NCBI RefSeq assembly: GCF_026262505.1
Contig: NC_067205.1
Coordinates: 8,804,001 to 8,868,000, forward strand
From: Trichomonas vaginalis G3
Lineage: Eukaryota > Parabasalia > Trichomonadida > Trichomonadidae
Reading direction: 5' to 3'
DNA length: 64,000 nucleotides
Shown: piece after piece, positions 19,611-27,686 of the stretch
Position numbering within the stretch: the stretch's first letter is position 1
How the letters are laid out: every line of letters begins with the position of its first letter
Notes under the pieces: model-generated
What the model saw: only the letters and a program-made list of their open reading frames with translations
Databases searched by the model: none
Told to the model about the DNA's origin: nothing
Translations under genes and position numbers: made by a program

Positions 19611-20417
19611 TTACTCTTCCTCTTTGAAGTTGTCAAAATACTCTGTTATCTTTTCCTTCAGTAGCGGTAAGTCTTCTTTGAAGGTAAGAATTGTACAACC
19701 TTTAATATCATAGTGTGTTTGAGGTAACGTATCTTGAACTATTTGTTTCACATCTTCATTTGGTGTCATTGAAATCGGTAAGTTTTCGCGATAGAACCAA
19801 TTTCTGTCAGATTTGTAAATCTTAGCTAAGTCGTAAAAGCTTTTGTTGTTTCTTCTGACTAAATGCAACATAACCATATCTCTGTCTTCTTCATTTTCCA
19901 TCTCTTCAGTGTAAATCATATACTTATAGTTCTTTTCCTTTCCTTTTGGTACCGAACGTGGTATTCTTTTCTGTATGTTTTTGTCTTTTGCTTCAAGCTT
20001 GTTCTCTAGCTCTTCACGTTCTTGTCTATGAAGTTCATCTAACATCATGAAAATATAACAAGCATAGCGAGGCGAAGCCCACATTGCAACAGCATTTACA
20101 AGAAGTCTATGTACATACCAACCTCTCAAACCATTTGGCAAATTTTGACGATTTTCGTACGGAATCTCGACCCGCGGTTTTCCGCGGGTCGCAAACATAT
20201 GAGGAAATTCTTCTAAAAGTTCTTTTGTCTGTTGGTTTTCAAACCAATGATGTGCTTGCTTTGTAGAACGAAGAGCATTGAAAATACTTTGCATTTGGTA
20301 CATGTCATCTTTGACCGAACGAATGAGACGGAGTTGTTTGTTATACTGTATGTACTCGTATTCTTCACTTATGGCTTCATGAACGATAGCAGTTGTTGTG
20401 TTCTCTGTTGTTGACAT
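19611..20417 (-). CDS. KilA-N domain protein
   Basis: A 268-residue protein that looks whole. A KilA-N DNA-binding domain lies at about residues 25-140, with the characteristic stretch NALRSTKQAHHWFEN and then YVHRLLVNAVAMWASPRY. A charged linker follows, and then a C-terminal region (YMIYTEEMENEEDRDM, then NNKSFYDLAKIY) like those after KilA-N in large DNA viruses. KilA-N proteins of phages and giant viruses bind DNA and may regulate or repress. The coding region contains a perfect 10-bp-stem hairpin at 20168-20191. In A only fragments remain. Confidence 0.75.
   Translation of the reverse strand: MSTTENTTTAIVHEAISEEYEYIQYNKQLRLIRSVKDDMYQMQSIFNALRSTKQAHHWFENQQTKELLEEFPHMFATRGKPRVEIPYENRQNLPNGLRGWYVHRLLVNAVAMWASPRYACYIFMMLDELHRQEREELENKLEAKDKNIQKRIPRSVPKGKEKNYKYMIYTEEMENEEDRDMVMLHLVRRNNKSFYDLAKIYKSDRNWFYRENLPISMTPNEDVKQIVQDTLPQTHYDIKGCTILTFKEDLPLLKEKITEYFDNFKEEE
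20168..20191. repeat. Perfect hairpin inside the KilA-N coding region
   Basis: 10-bp arms CGACCCGCGG around a TTTT loop, very GC-rich in an AT-rich gene. At the homologous place in KilA-N fragments at 22332-22355 and 39926-39949 there is also a hairpin, but with a different stem (CTTC-CTCGG type). Both sides changed together. Confidence 0.75.
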
Positions 20418-20505
20418 TTCTGTTCTTACATACAAAATAAAAAAATAAAAAAAAATAAAATTAGCGTTATTTTCTATCTTGTATAAAAGACCAAAAATAA
20501 ACGCT

Positions 20506-21120
20506 TTACATGTATTTTTCAGCAACTTCGTCAAATACTTTTATAGCTTTGTCGATCTCATCTACTTCAAACGTTTCTTTACCTCTCGTGGGAGCACCAT
20601 ACATTTTCTCAAACTTTTCAAGTAGTTCTGTTTCAGCAGCTCTCATATCGTTAACAAACGCAACCTTGACTCTATTGACTATACTGTCATATCTTTGAGT
20701 TATATTAAATGTTCTTCCTATCTTATATCTCTTTGTATTGAAGTCCTTCGGTTTCTGAACGATGTAAAGTAAGCCTTCACTGCAACGTTCCGTATCGAAT
20801 GAACCATATGTTATGAAATTATATCCAACAACTGGGTCAATCCAGAACAAAACTACTGGTATAAGACTTTTGTCGATGAGATATGCTCTTGTTCCATAGA
20901 ATCTTACCGATATCATCAGCTCAGGATTTTTTGTCAAAATTTTCTGAGTTGAAGCATTTTTAACCCAGTCGTGTGCTTTCTTTCCTTCAGATAGTGTTAA
21001 AATGTCTGACAAAGAATATTTTTTGTATTTCTTTGAGTATCTTACGTTTAAATCACCAATTCTAACTATTTTGGTCTCATTGTCTATCTTTCTAACTGTT
21101 TCAAACTCAGTGCTTGTCAT
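20506..21120 (-). CDS. KilA-N plus GIY-YIG-like (T5orf172/MUG113) protein
   Basis: A 204-residue protein that looks whole. A KilA-N-like N-terminal half (YSLSDILTLSEGKKAHDWV, then VVLFWIDPVVGYNFI) is followed by a C-terminal segment GLLYIVQ and then YKIGRTFNITQRYD. This is the pattern of the GIY-YIG-related T5orf172/MUG113 domain, and the combination is common in large DNA viruses and phages. The protein may bind and cut DNA; this is inferred. It is 88 bp upstream of the other KilA-N gene and probably arose from the same domain family. Confidence 0.7.
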   Translation of the reverse strand: MTSTEFETVRKIDNETKIVRIGDLNVRYSKKYKKYSLSDILTLSEGKKAHDWVKNASTQKILTKNPELMISVRFYGTRAYLIDKSLIPVVLFWIDPVVGYNFITYGSFDTERCSEGLLYIVQKPKDFNTKRYKIGRTFNITQRYDSIVNRVKVAFVNDMRAAETELLEKFEKMYGAPTRGKETFEVDEIDKAIKVFDEVAEKYM

Positions 21121-21182
21121 TTCCTGTTCTTACATACAAAATAAAAAAATAAAAAAAATAAAAACTAACTTTATTTTTTCTA

Positions 21183-22430
21183 TCTTAAGGAAATTCATGA
21201 TTTTTGGTCATTTTTCAGCAAAAATATATTTTAGGTGAAGAGGTGAAGCCCACATTGCTACAGCATTTACAAGAAGTCTATGTACATAATATCCTCTCAA
21301 ACCGTTTGGCAAATTTTTACGATTTTCATAGAGTTTTGGCGACCAGGGTTTTTTCCCTACTCGCTGTTCTTCGCTGTTCTTCACTGTTCTTCACTGTTTT
21401 CATGTGTTTTAGGCATCTACGGTTTTTCCCGTAGATGCTGTTCTTCACTGTTTTCATAGAGTTTTGGCGACCCCGTAAAAAACCGGGCTCGCTGTTCTTC
21501 ACGATTTTCATAGAGTTTTGGCGACTACGGTTTTTTACTTACTCGCTGTTCTTCGCTGTTCTTCACTGTTTTCATAGAGTTTTGGCGACTACGGTTTTTT
21601 ACTTACTCGCTGTTCTTCGCTGTTCTTCACTGTTCTTCACTGTTTTCATGTGTTTTAGGCATCTACGGTTTTTCCCGTAGATGCTGTTCTTCACTGTTTT
21701 CATAGAGTTTTGGCGACCCCGTAAAAAACCGGGCTCGCTGTTCTTCACGATTTTCATAGAGTTTTGGCGACTACGGTTTTTTACTTACTCGCTGTTCTTC
21801 GCTGTTCTTCACTGTTTTCATAGAGTTTTGGCGACTACGGTTTTTTACTTACTCGCTGTTCTTCGCTGTTCTTCACGATTTTCATGTGTTTTATGCAAGA
21901 CCGTTTTTTTCCCTACTCGCTGTTCTTCACGATTTTCATAGAGTTTTGGCGACCAGGGTTTTTTCCCTACTCGCTGTTCTTCGCTGTTTTCATAGAGTTT
22001 TGGCGACTACGGTTTTTTCCGTAGATGCTGTTCTTCACTGTTTTCATGAGTTTTATGCAAGACCGAAAAAAGTCGGTCTAGAGAAATTTCACTCAAAAGT
22101 TCTTGTGTGCTTTGGTTTTTTCCTTACTCGCTGTTCTTCACGATTTTCATAGAGTTTTGGCGACCAGGGTTTTTCCCGTAGATGCTGTTCTTCACGATTT
22201 TCATGTGTTTTATGCAAGACCGTTTTTTTCCCTACTCGCTGTTCTTCACTGTTTTCATAGAGTTTTGGCGACTACGGTTTTTTCCTTACTCGCTGTTCTT
22301 CACTGTTCTTCACTGTTTTCATACGGAATCCCTTCTCTCGTTTTTCCGAGGGAAGCAAGCATATGCCATTTTACTCAGAATTTTGTTGCTGAATTCAGCA
22401 AAAATAATGTTTATGTTAGAATGTTAGATC
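21183..22430. repeat. Field of hairpin-bearing repeats with a KilA-N fragment
   Basis: No gene. 21236-21330 is a fragment of the KilA-N gene (compare 20079-20160). The rest is built from a 50-60-bp motif: CTCGCTGTTCTTCAC, ATTTTCATAGAGTTTTGGCG, and then a small hairpin with a T-rich loop. Stems vary from unit to unit (AGGG/CCCT, CATCTACGG/CCGTAGATG, CCCG/CGGG, AGACCG/CGGTCT). A stretch of 246 bp is directly repeated (about 21361-21606 and 21607-21852). Apparent long reading frames here are products of the repeat. Confidence 0.8.
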
Positions 22431-22566
22431 TAACATGTTTTCTAACATGTTTTCTAACATGGTCTAAAACATACAAAACTCATGAAATTTCATACGGAAT
22501 TCAGCAAAAATAATGTTTATGTTAGAATGTTAGATCTAACATGTTTTCTAACATGTTTTCTAACAT
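22398..22566. repeat. Palindromic GTTAGATCTAAC repeats, left of the 313-residue gene (B)
   Basis: Two copies (22398-22461 and 22507-22566) of a unit with AATGTTTATGTTAGAATG, the palindrome TGTTAGATCTAACA, and then two GTTTTCTAACAT steps. The same unit lies inverted on the other side of the gene at 22573-23514. Confidence 0.8.
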
Positions 22567-22572
22567 AACTAT

Positions 22573-23514
22573 TTACAAGCGTTTTACATGGTATATGTTG
22601 CGATGGTTCATGACTTTAAACAGTTTTGTAGCCTCTATTTCTTCTTTTAGTACATCGAATGTTTTAACTATGCCGAAGGTTTCTTTATATTTCTTCTTGA
22701 CATCAGATAGAAGGAAATCTTCTGCGGTTGGATAGTTTTTGTTCAGAAATGCTAACATGTCCATTTTATCTTCTGCTGGCTTTTCTGCTTCTTTCTTTAA
22801 GTCTGCATAGTCGTTTCTCATACGTTCTATCTCTTTGACGGAGTAGTTATATTTCCTCATTGCTGCTTTACATTTAGAACATTGCGGGTTCATTTTTGCG
22901 TTATATTCTGAAACCTTACCTGCTAAAACAACTAAGGCGTCAATGGTTTTCTTTAAATCTGAAGCAGTTGGTTTTATCTGTTCATTCCATACCTTACCTC
23001 TTCTGTCTTTATCTCTTATCTGCCATACACATTTTGCAGCTAATGAAACAAAGTTGTCGTAGGTCTTAAATTCTTCAGATTTATATATGTCAGAAACATT
23101 CTTATATACCATATCGCAATCTTTGTCCATAACTTTATGGTTGCAATGAAAACCAAGGAATTCATAGTTTACCTTTCGTATGAACTTCTTTATTTCTACC
23201 GAGTCGGTTGGTCTGACTTCTATTTCATCGAATTCAGGAATAGTGAGCTTTTGTTGTTGGATTTCAGGCAATTTGGGTAAATGGTCAATAATATCCTGCA
23301 TTTCATAAAGATATTCTTCATTTGTTTCATCTTTTGCACTACAGTCTAAAACTCCTTGGAGAAGTTCTTGCTTTATCTTCTGGATTTCTGTTTCGAAAGT
23401 ATATGAAGAAGGAATGAAGTTTTTCATTTCTACTAACATAGATGTTGGATTCATAACTAACGAGTTTGGTGCTGTAGTTGTTTGAATTGTTGTTGTGCCG
23501 ATTGTTGAAATCAT
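22573..23514 (-). CDS. Unknown 313-residue protein in a palindrome-bracketed cassette (B)
   Basis: It looks whole. It starts MISTIGTTTIQTTTAPN and is mostly helical, with charged segments. It has a possible metal-binding knuckle near residues 210-215 (CSKC) and a HCNHK segment near residue 123. The C-terminus is basic (NHRNIYHVKRL). I do not recognise the family. In both A and B it lies between inverted blocks of AGATCT palindromes, which suggests that gene and repeats travel together; a DNA-binding or recombination role is only a guess. Confidence 0.6.
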   Translation of the reverse strand: MISTIGTTTIQTTTAPNSLVMNPTSMLVEMKNFIPSSYTFETEIQKIKQELLQGVLDCSAKDETNEEYLYEMQDIIDHLPKLPEIQQQKLTIPEFDEIEVRPTDSVEIKKFIRKVNYEFLGFHCNHKVMDKDCDMVYKNVSDIYKSEEFKTYDNFVSLAAKCVWQIRDKDRRGKVWNEQIKPTASDLKKTIDALVVLAGKVSEYNAKMNPQCSKCKAAMRKYNYSVKEIERMRNDYADLKKEAEKPAEDKMDMLAFLNKNYPTAEDFLLSDVKKKYKETFGIVKTFDVLKEEIEATKLFKVMNHRNIYHVKRL

Positions 23515-23639
23515 ATCTTTTATACAAAATAAAAAAAATAAAAAAAAATAAAGTTAGTTTTATTTTTTATTTCGGGAAAATTCATGAAAATTCAAGTTTT
23601 AGAATTTCACGAATTCACAATGTTTACCATGTAAAACGC

Positions 23640-24103
23640 TTATAAAATAACTGGGGTAGAAATGAGGTTAGAAAACAGGTTAGATCTAACCTTCTACCCT
23701 AAAATATATTTTTATTGAATTCCGTATGAAATTTCATGAGTTTTGTATGTTTTAGACCATGTTAGAAAACATGTTAGAAAACATGTTTTCTAACATTCTA
23801 ACATAAACTTTATTTTTGGTGTAAATTTCATGAAAATTCAAGAGTTTTAGACCATGTTAGAAAACATGTTAGAAAACATGTTAGATCTAACATTCTAACA
23901 TAAACTTTATTTTTGGTGTAAATTTCATGAAAATTCAAGAGTTTTAGACCATGTTAGAAAACATGTTAGAAAACATGTTAGATCTAACATTCTAACATAA
24001 ACTTTATTTTTGGTGTAAATTTCATGAAAATTCAAGAGGTTAGAAAACATGTTAGAAAACATGTTAGATCTAACATTCTAACATAAACATTATTTTTGGG
24101 TCC
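23640..24103. repeat. Palindromic AGATCT repeats, right of the 313-residue gene (B)
   Basis: Four or five units in inverse orientation to those at 22398. Each has GTTAGAAAACATGTTAGAAAA, the palindrome TGTTAGATCTAACA, and then TTCTAACATAAAC. Three are spaced by about 95 bp with a linker containing TTTTTGGTGTAAATTTCATG. The last unit runs into the end of the PQ-rich reading frame at 24070-24426. Confidence 0.8.
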
Positions 24104-24426
24104 GGGAACAACTTTCTCTCAATAGGGGCTGTAGCGTACTCTTTGCGTAAGCGGTTCAGACCTTCTTCGAACTCTTGGGCTCTCTTCGATTTGTATTGGA
24201 ATTGGAATTGCTGGGGTGGAGCTTGCTGGAACATCCAAGGGTTGGGGAAGTAAGGCATAGGCTGAGGAGGGTAGTTCGGGAAGCCTTGTGGTGGGTAGTA
24301 ACCTTGAGGTGGAAATTGGTAGTAAATCGGAGGTACTTGCTGGAACTGAGGTTGCTGAGGAGACTGTTGTGGTTCTTTAGGTTCCTCTGGCTTGGGAATG
24401 GGCTCGGTTGGTGGGACGTCGGACAT
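24070..24426 (-). pseudogene. PQ-rich protein, partial copy (B)
   Basis: It starts MSDVPPTEPIPKPEEPKEP, then a stretch rich in P, Q, Y and F (PPQGYYPPQGFPNYPPQ), then a charged helix-like part. The longer relative in A is 42124-42696 (190 residues). The B copy runs out into the AGATCT palindrome block. It faces the gene at 24826 across a tandem array. Function unknown; a disordered PQ-rich protein. Confidence 0.55.
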
Positions 24427-24825
24427 TCGTTTGTGGCTTAACCGTCGGACCACAACGATAAAAATCTCTGCTACTAGCAGTACTGCTACTGACAGTAGCA
24501 GTACTTTTACTGACAGTAGCAGTACTTTTTCTGACAGTAGCAGTACTTTTTCTGACAGTAGCAGTACTTTTACTGACAGTAGCAGTACTTTTTCTGACAG
24601 TAGCAGTACTTTTTCTGACAGTAGCAGTACTTTTTCTGACAGTAGCAGTACTTTATCGTCGAAAACCCTCTCAAATTTTCCTTTTTACTGCAACTAGCAG
24701 TACTTTTACTGCTCGTAGCAGTACTTTTACTGACAGTAGCAGTACTTTTACTGACAGTAGCAGTACTTTTTCTGACAGTAGCAGTACTTTTTCTGACAGT
24801 AGCAGTACTGCTACTGACAGTAGCA
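24427..24825. repeat. Two-part 21-bp tandem array between divergent genes (B)
   Basis: About nine units of 21 bp (24460-24655), a spacer of about 40 bp containing TATCGTC and TCTCAAATTT, then about six units (24690-24825). The unit core AGTACTTTTACTGACAGT contains the dyads CAGTA-CTTT-TACTG and ACTG-A-CAGT. The array ends at the ATG of the 121-residue gene. It matches 42697-43053 in A, which has different unit counts on the two sides. Confidence 0.85.
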
Positions 24826-25191
24826 ATGGTCGAGGTCGAACCTACCGACGAGGCAATTTACCTAATTGAAATTAACGAGCTTGTTAAAGACTTCCTCAGG
24901 CAGAATGTAAAAGGCAAGCTTGTTAACTGTTGGATAACGGGAAGGGCTGCCTTGAATCTCGAGACTTCGACTGGAATTCCAATTCAAATACCAGACGGGA
25001 CAGCCTACGACGACATAAAGCAAGCAAAGAAAGAAGCTCTTCTCAAGTTCTTTGCCAAGCGTCCTTGGATACAACTTCCAAACAGAGAGAACCCTTTCCC
25101 AAGAATGAGCCAAATTCTCAAGGGTCTCCTTCACTTCTCGGGTCAGCCGTTCTACATAACCTGTGAAGGCGACATCCAACCAGTTCAGTAA
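24826..25191 (+). CDS. Unknown 121-residue protein, DEAIYLIE start (B)
   Basis: It looks whole. It starts MVEVEPTDEAIYLIEIN and has a compact alpha/beta look with a YDDIKQAKKEALLKFF helix. Codons are richer in C and G at third positions than in the backbone genes. It is almost identical to 43054-43419 in A. It is divergent from the PQ-rich gene, with the 21-bp array as shared upstream region. No family recognised. Confidence 0.6.
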   Translation: MVEVEPTDEAIYLIEINELVKDFLRQNVKGKLVNCWITGRAALNLETSTGIPIQIPDGTAYDDIKQAKKEALLKFFAKRPWIQLPNRENPFPRMSQILKGLLHFSGQPFYITCEGDIQPVQ

Positions 25192-25369
25192 ACATCTCAT
25201 TTTAACTCACTTTTTTCTATCTTAAGGAAATTCATGAAAATTCACCTGTTGAATTTTGTATAAAAAGCAACCCGCTGTTTTCCGGCGGTTGGTATATTCT
25301 TCACAAAATGCTTGTTTTGAGGTCGAGCCACTTTTGGCTCCACCTCTTTTTTCACCTAAAATATATTTT

Positions 25370-26230
25370 TCAATACTTTTTCAGCACTTTTCCGTAGTTG
25401 TATATGAAAGACAATTCGAGATAAAAGTCATAGTACAATGGTATAATATGCTGCACACCGTTTGTTGTGAACCAAACTTGAAAGTCAGAGAAACTGTTAC
25501 TAGGTGGTTCGTAGAATTTAGAAGCAAAGTCATAAAAGTCCTTACCAATACAAAGAAAACTGTTGTTGCTTGAACTGAAACTTGCATGACACATGACATT
25601 TTGAGGGTCGAACACGTTTCTATAAACTGTCAAATCTGTTGGTGGGCGTATAAATTTAAACGGACCGTCAGGTGGTAATGGTTCGTTCTGGTTTAGTAAC
25701 CGAAGAAATTGTGCCCAAGAACGTTTGTCTACTTCCCAAAATAAAAACTGTGTATCTCTTGGAGGGTTATTTTCAATCCTTTGAAATGAAACGGTGGAAT
25801 TCATCTTGTTGTATTCTAGTTTTAGATAGTATGTTCCATTTAGTAAAGAGTCGTATTTTTCTTGAAATTCCCAGTAGTATTTGTTTATTTGAGTTTGAAA
25901 GTCATTTAGAGTTTTCTCAAGACTTTCGTCTGAACGAATTGTAAAGATTCTCATTTCGTCAAATTTGTCTATTAGACCATCAGAACCTTTATATTGCCCA
26001 TGAAAATATACTGCGAACATAAATGCGTTAGTTCTTTTTGAAAACAAAACTCTTCTAAATCCTATTGCCTTTGCATCTGAAGGACTTTGAAGCCAACGAA
26101 TTGGATAGTCAAACCTGTAAGTACGGGATGAAATTTCTTCATCTGATATAGTCCTACCGGCGTTTGTAAAGATATAGTCTAACGGTTTTGTATCTGCTAC
26201 TTTTGTTCTTTGTTTTTCAACCTGAAACAT
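25370..26230 (-). CDS. Candidate structural protein, paralogue 1 (B)
   Basis: A 286-residue protein that looks whole. It is related along its length to 51308-52156 in A and 30604-31450 in B: shared segments are KPLD near the start, YRFDYP, RWL, KAIGFRR, HASFS and NSFLC, and the C-terminal SDFQVWFTT with LELSFIYNY. The C-terminal third looks beta-rich. No enzyme motif is visible. It could be a minor capsid or spike protein, inferred only from the setting. It lies far from its paralogue, next to an HNH gene. Confidence 0.5.
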   Translation of the reverse strand: MFQVEKQRTKVADTKPLDYIFTNAGRTISDEEISSRTYRFDYPIRWLQSPSDAKAIGFRRVLFSKRTNAFMFAVYFHGQYKGSDGLIDKFDEMRIFTIRSDESLEKTLNDFQTQINKYYWEFQEKYDSLLNGTYYLKLEYNKMNSTVSFQRIENNPPRDTQFLFWEVDKRSWAQFLRLLNQNEPLPPDGPFKFIRPPTDLTVYRNVFDPQNVMCHASFSSSNNSFLCIGKDFYDFASKFYEPPSNSFSDFQVWFTTNGVQHIIPLYYDFYLELSFIYNYGKVLKKY

Positions 26231-26255
26231 TTAATATATGTAAAAATATACTGTT

Positions 26256-26840
26256 TTAAAATTGTATGCCATATAGCTTCTTGAATTTGTTGAGAAATAT
26301 ATGAACGTGTTTTCCATCTGTATCTCTAGTGTTTACATAAGCACAGCCTGCCTTAGTAAAACATACTTGTAATTTTCTATAGTTTACGCCGGTATAAAGG
26401 TAGAAAGAGTCCTGTTCTTCGCTATAGTAGTAAAACTCAAACGTATGCTTACCATAGTCTGTAATTTCAATTGCTTCATCTTCTAGTTCGTCGACAAATT
26501 CGAATACAATATCTCTAAATTTGCCTATGTTCTTACTGTTTTCAGAACAAGTGACCCAACGTAAGTTTTCAAGTCTATTGTCGTTTCTTATATGGTTTAT
26601 GTGGTCTACAAAAGGTAGATTGTTAGGGTTTGGTATAAAATGAGTTGCAATGACAACATGTTTAAAATAGTGTTTTCCACCAATCCTCATCCTAGCATAT
26701 CCGTCATTTTGCTCCCATTCGCTTAAAACTCTTTTTGTCTTTTTGTTTCTGACTTCAAAAGGCTCAGAACAGTGAATTTCATATTTCTCATCTAACAAAC
26801 AAGTTTCCCAACGGTCTTCTTCAACAAACTCAACGTACAT
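26256..26840 (-). CDS. HNH endonuclease-like protein with NUMOD4-type N-terminus
   Basis: A 194-residue protein that looks whole. An N-terminal NUMOD4-like part (YEIHCSEPFEVRNKKTKRVL) is followed by an HNH segment HVVIATHFIPNP, then VDHINHIRNDNRLENLRWVT. This is the standard layout of phage and virus HNH homing endonucleases, which cut DNA and can promote their own spread. It is found only in B. In A the corresponding zone carries DNA polymerase B and a different HNH-type protein (44383-45087). Confidence 0.8.
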   Translation of the reverse strand: MYVEFVEEDRWETCLLDEKYEIHCSEPFEVRNKKTKRVLSEWEQNDGYARMRIGGKHYFKHVVIATHFIPNPNNLPFVDHINHIRNDNRLENLRWVTCSENSKNIGKFRDIVFEFVDELEDEAIEITDYGKHTFEFYYYSEEQDSFYLYTGVNYRKLQVCFTKAGCAYVNTRDTDGKHVHIFLNKFKKLYGIQF

Positions 26841-26904
26841 TTCAAATAAAATAAAAAAATATATTTTTTAAAAAAATGTTTTTATTTCATGCAATGTTTT
26901 TCTT

Positions 26905-27492
26905 TTACTTTACATAACCACCTGCTGCCATAAGCCTTTGACGCCAACCCATACCAGCTAATGAAGGTTGGCTTGTTTTAGTAGTTTCCAAACTAAACTT
27001 TGGTTTTGGTTTATCTTCAGTTTTTGGCTCACCTTCTTCTATTGGTTTTTCGTCACTTTTTGGTTCCTCTGACTTTACCTCACTTGCAGGTATGGTTGTG
27101 TCGTTAGTATCTTCGTAAATATCATATGCCATTTGTTTTTGTTTTCCTTTCAACTTTTTGTGTTTGTTGTAAAGTTTAGAATATTTCGACTCTAAGTCAA
27201 TGAGATGTTCTATAATGAACTGTTTGTCAGTGAAGTAAACTTTTCCATCTGTTGTCTCGAAAGCTCCTTCAGACTTCAATATTTTATTTGTGAGAGTCTG
27301 TTTCTTTTTTGAGATACTAGCCGTTCCATTTCTATGAAAAGTGACTTTATAGTTAGGGTTTGTATTTCCAGACCTGGCACTTTCTATTATTGAATTTTTC
27401 TCTTCATCTGTAAGTTCTTTGACAGGTTTTGACAATGGTTCTGAACTTTTTGTTTGTGGTGTCAAATCTACCGTTTCAACTTCTTCGGTCAT
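26905..27492 (-). CDS. Unknown charged virion-type protein (B)
   Basis: A 195-residue protein that looks whole. It starts MTEEVETVDLTPQTK. It has a central folded part and a coiled segment (YSKLYNKHKKLKGKQ), then a P/K/E-rich linker, and ends SLAGMGWRQRLMAAGGYVK. The A copy (47882-48466) keeps the two ends best. It is the first gene of a three-gene set read leftwards (with 27512 and 27687). No family recognised; the short hydrophobic-basic end may contact membrane or capsid. Confidence 0.55.
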   Translation of the reverse strand: MTEEVETVDLTPQTKSSEPLSKPVKELTDEEKNSIIESARSGNTNPNYKVTFHRNGTASISKKKQTLTNKILKSEGAFETTDGKVYFTDKQFIIEHLIDLESKYSKLYNKHKKLKGKQKQMAYDIYEDTNDTTIPASEVKSEEPKSDEKPIEEGEPKTEDKPKPKFSLETTKTSQPSLAGMGWRQRLMAAGGYVK

Positions 27493-27511
27493 TTCATCTC
27501 AGTAAAAAATT

Positions 27512-27667
27512 TTAGTTTGGTTTGTTTTCAACTGGTTGTTGTTGTTTTTTAAGTCGGTCTAAAACTTCCTGAGGTATAGGAAGAACTTGACAAACACGTG
27601 GTGGTGTAACTGCTGGAAGCCGACAAATCCATCTTGAACCCATTTGTCTCAATGCTGTATTGTTCAT
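27512..27667 (-). CDS. Small unknown protein, 51 residues (B)
   Basis: A short gene, MNNTALRQMGSRWICRLP and so on, ending QQPVENKPN. It is conserved at the same place in A (48486-48638, 50 residues). It lies between two conserved genes, 19 bp from each. A similar leader TGAGATGAA precedes this start and that of the gene at 26905. Function unknown. Confidence 0.55.
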   Translation of the reverse strand: MNNTALRQMGSRWICRLPAVTPPRVCQVLPIPQEVLDRLKKQQQPVENKPN

Positions 27668-27686
27668 TTCATCTCAGTAAAAAACT

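Noticed and set aside
21330-22340. Repeat-coded membrane-like proteins (LLFFTVFIEFWR type frames)
   Set aside because: These frames are read through the hairpin repeat field; their length follows from the repeat unit and has no gene-like start or context.
24392-24697. Ser/Thr-rich DSSSTFS repeat protein across the 21-bp array
   Set aside because: It would overlap the start of the PQ-rich gene, and the equivalent 22-bp array cannot encode it. The array lies in a divergent upstream region.
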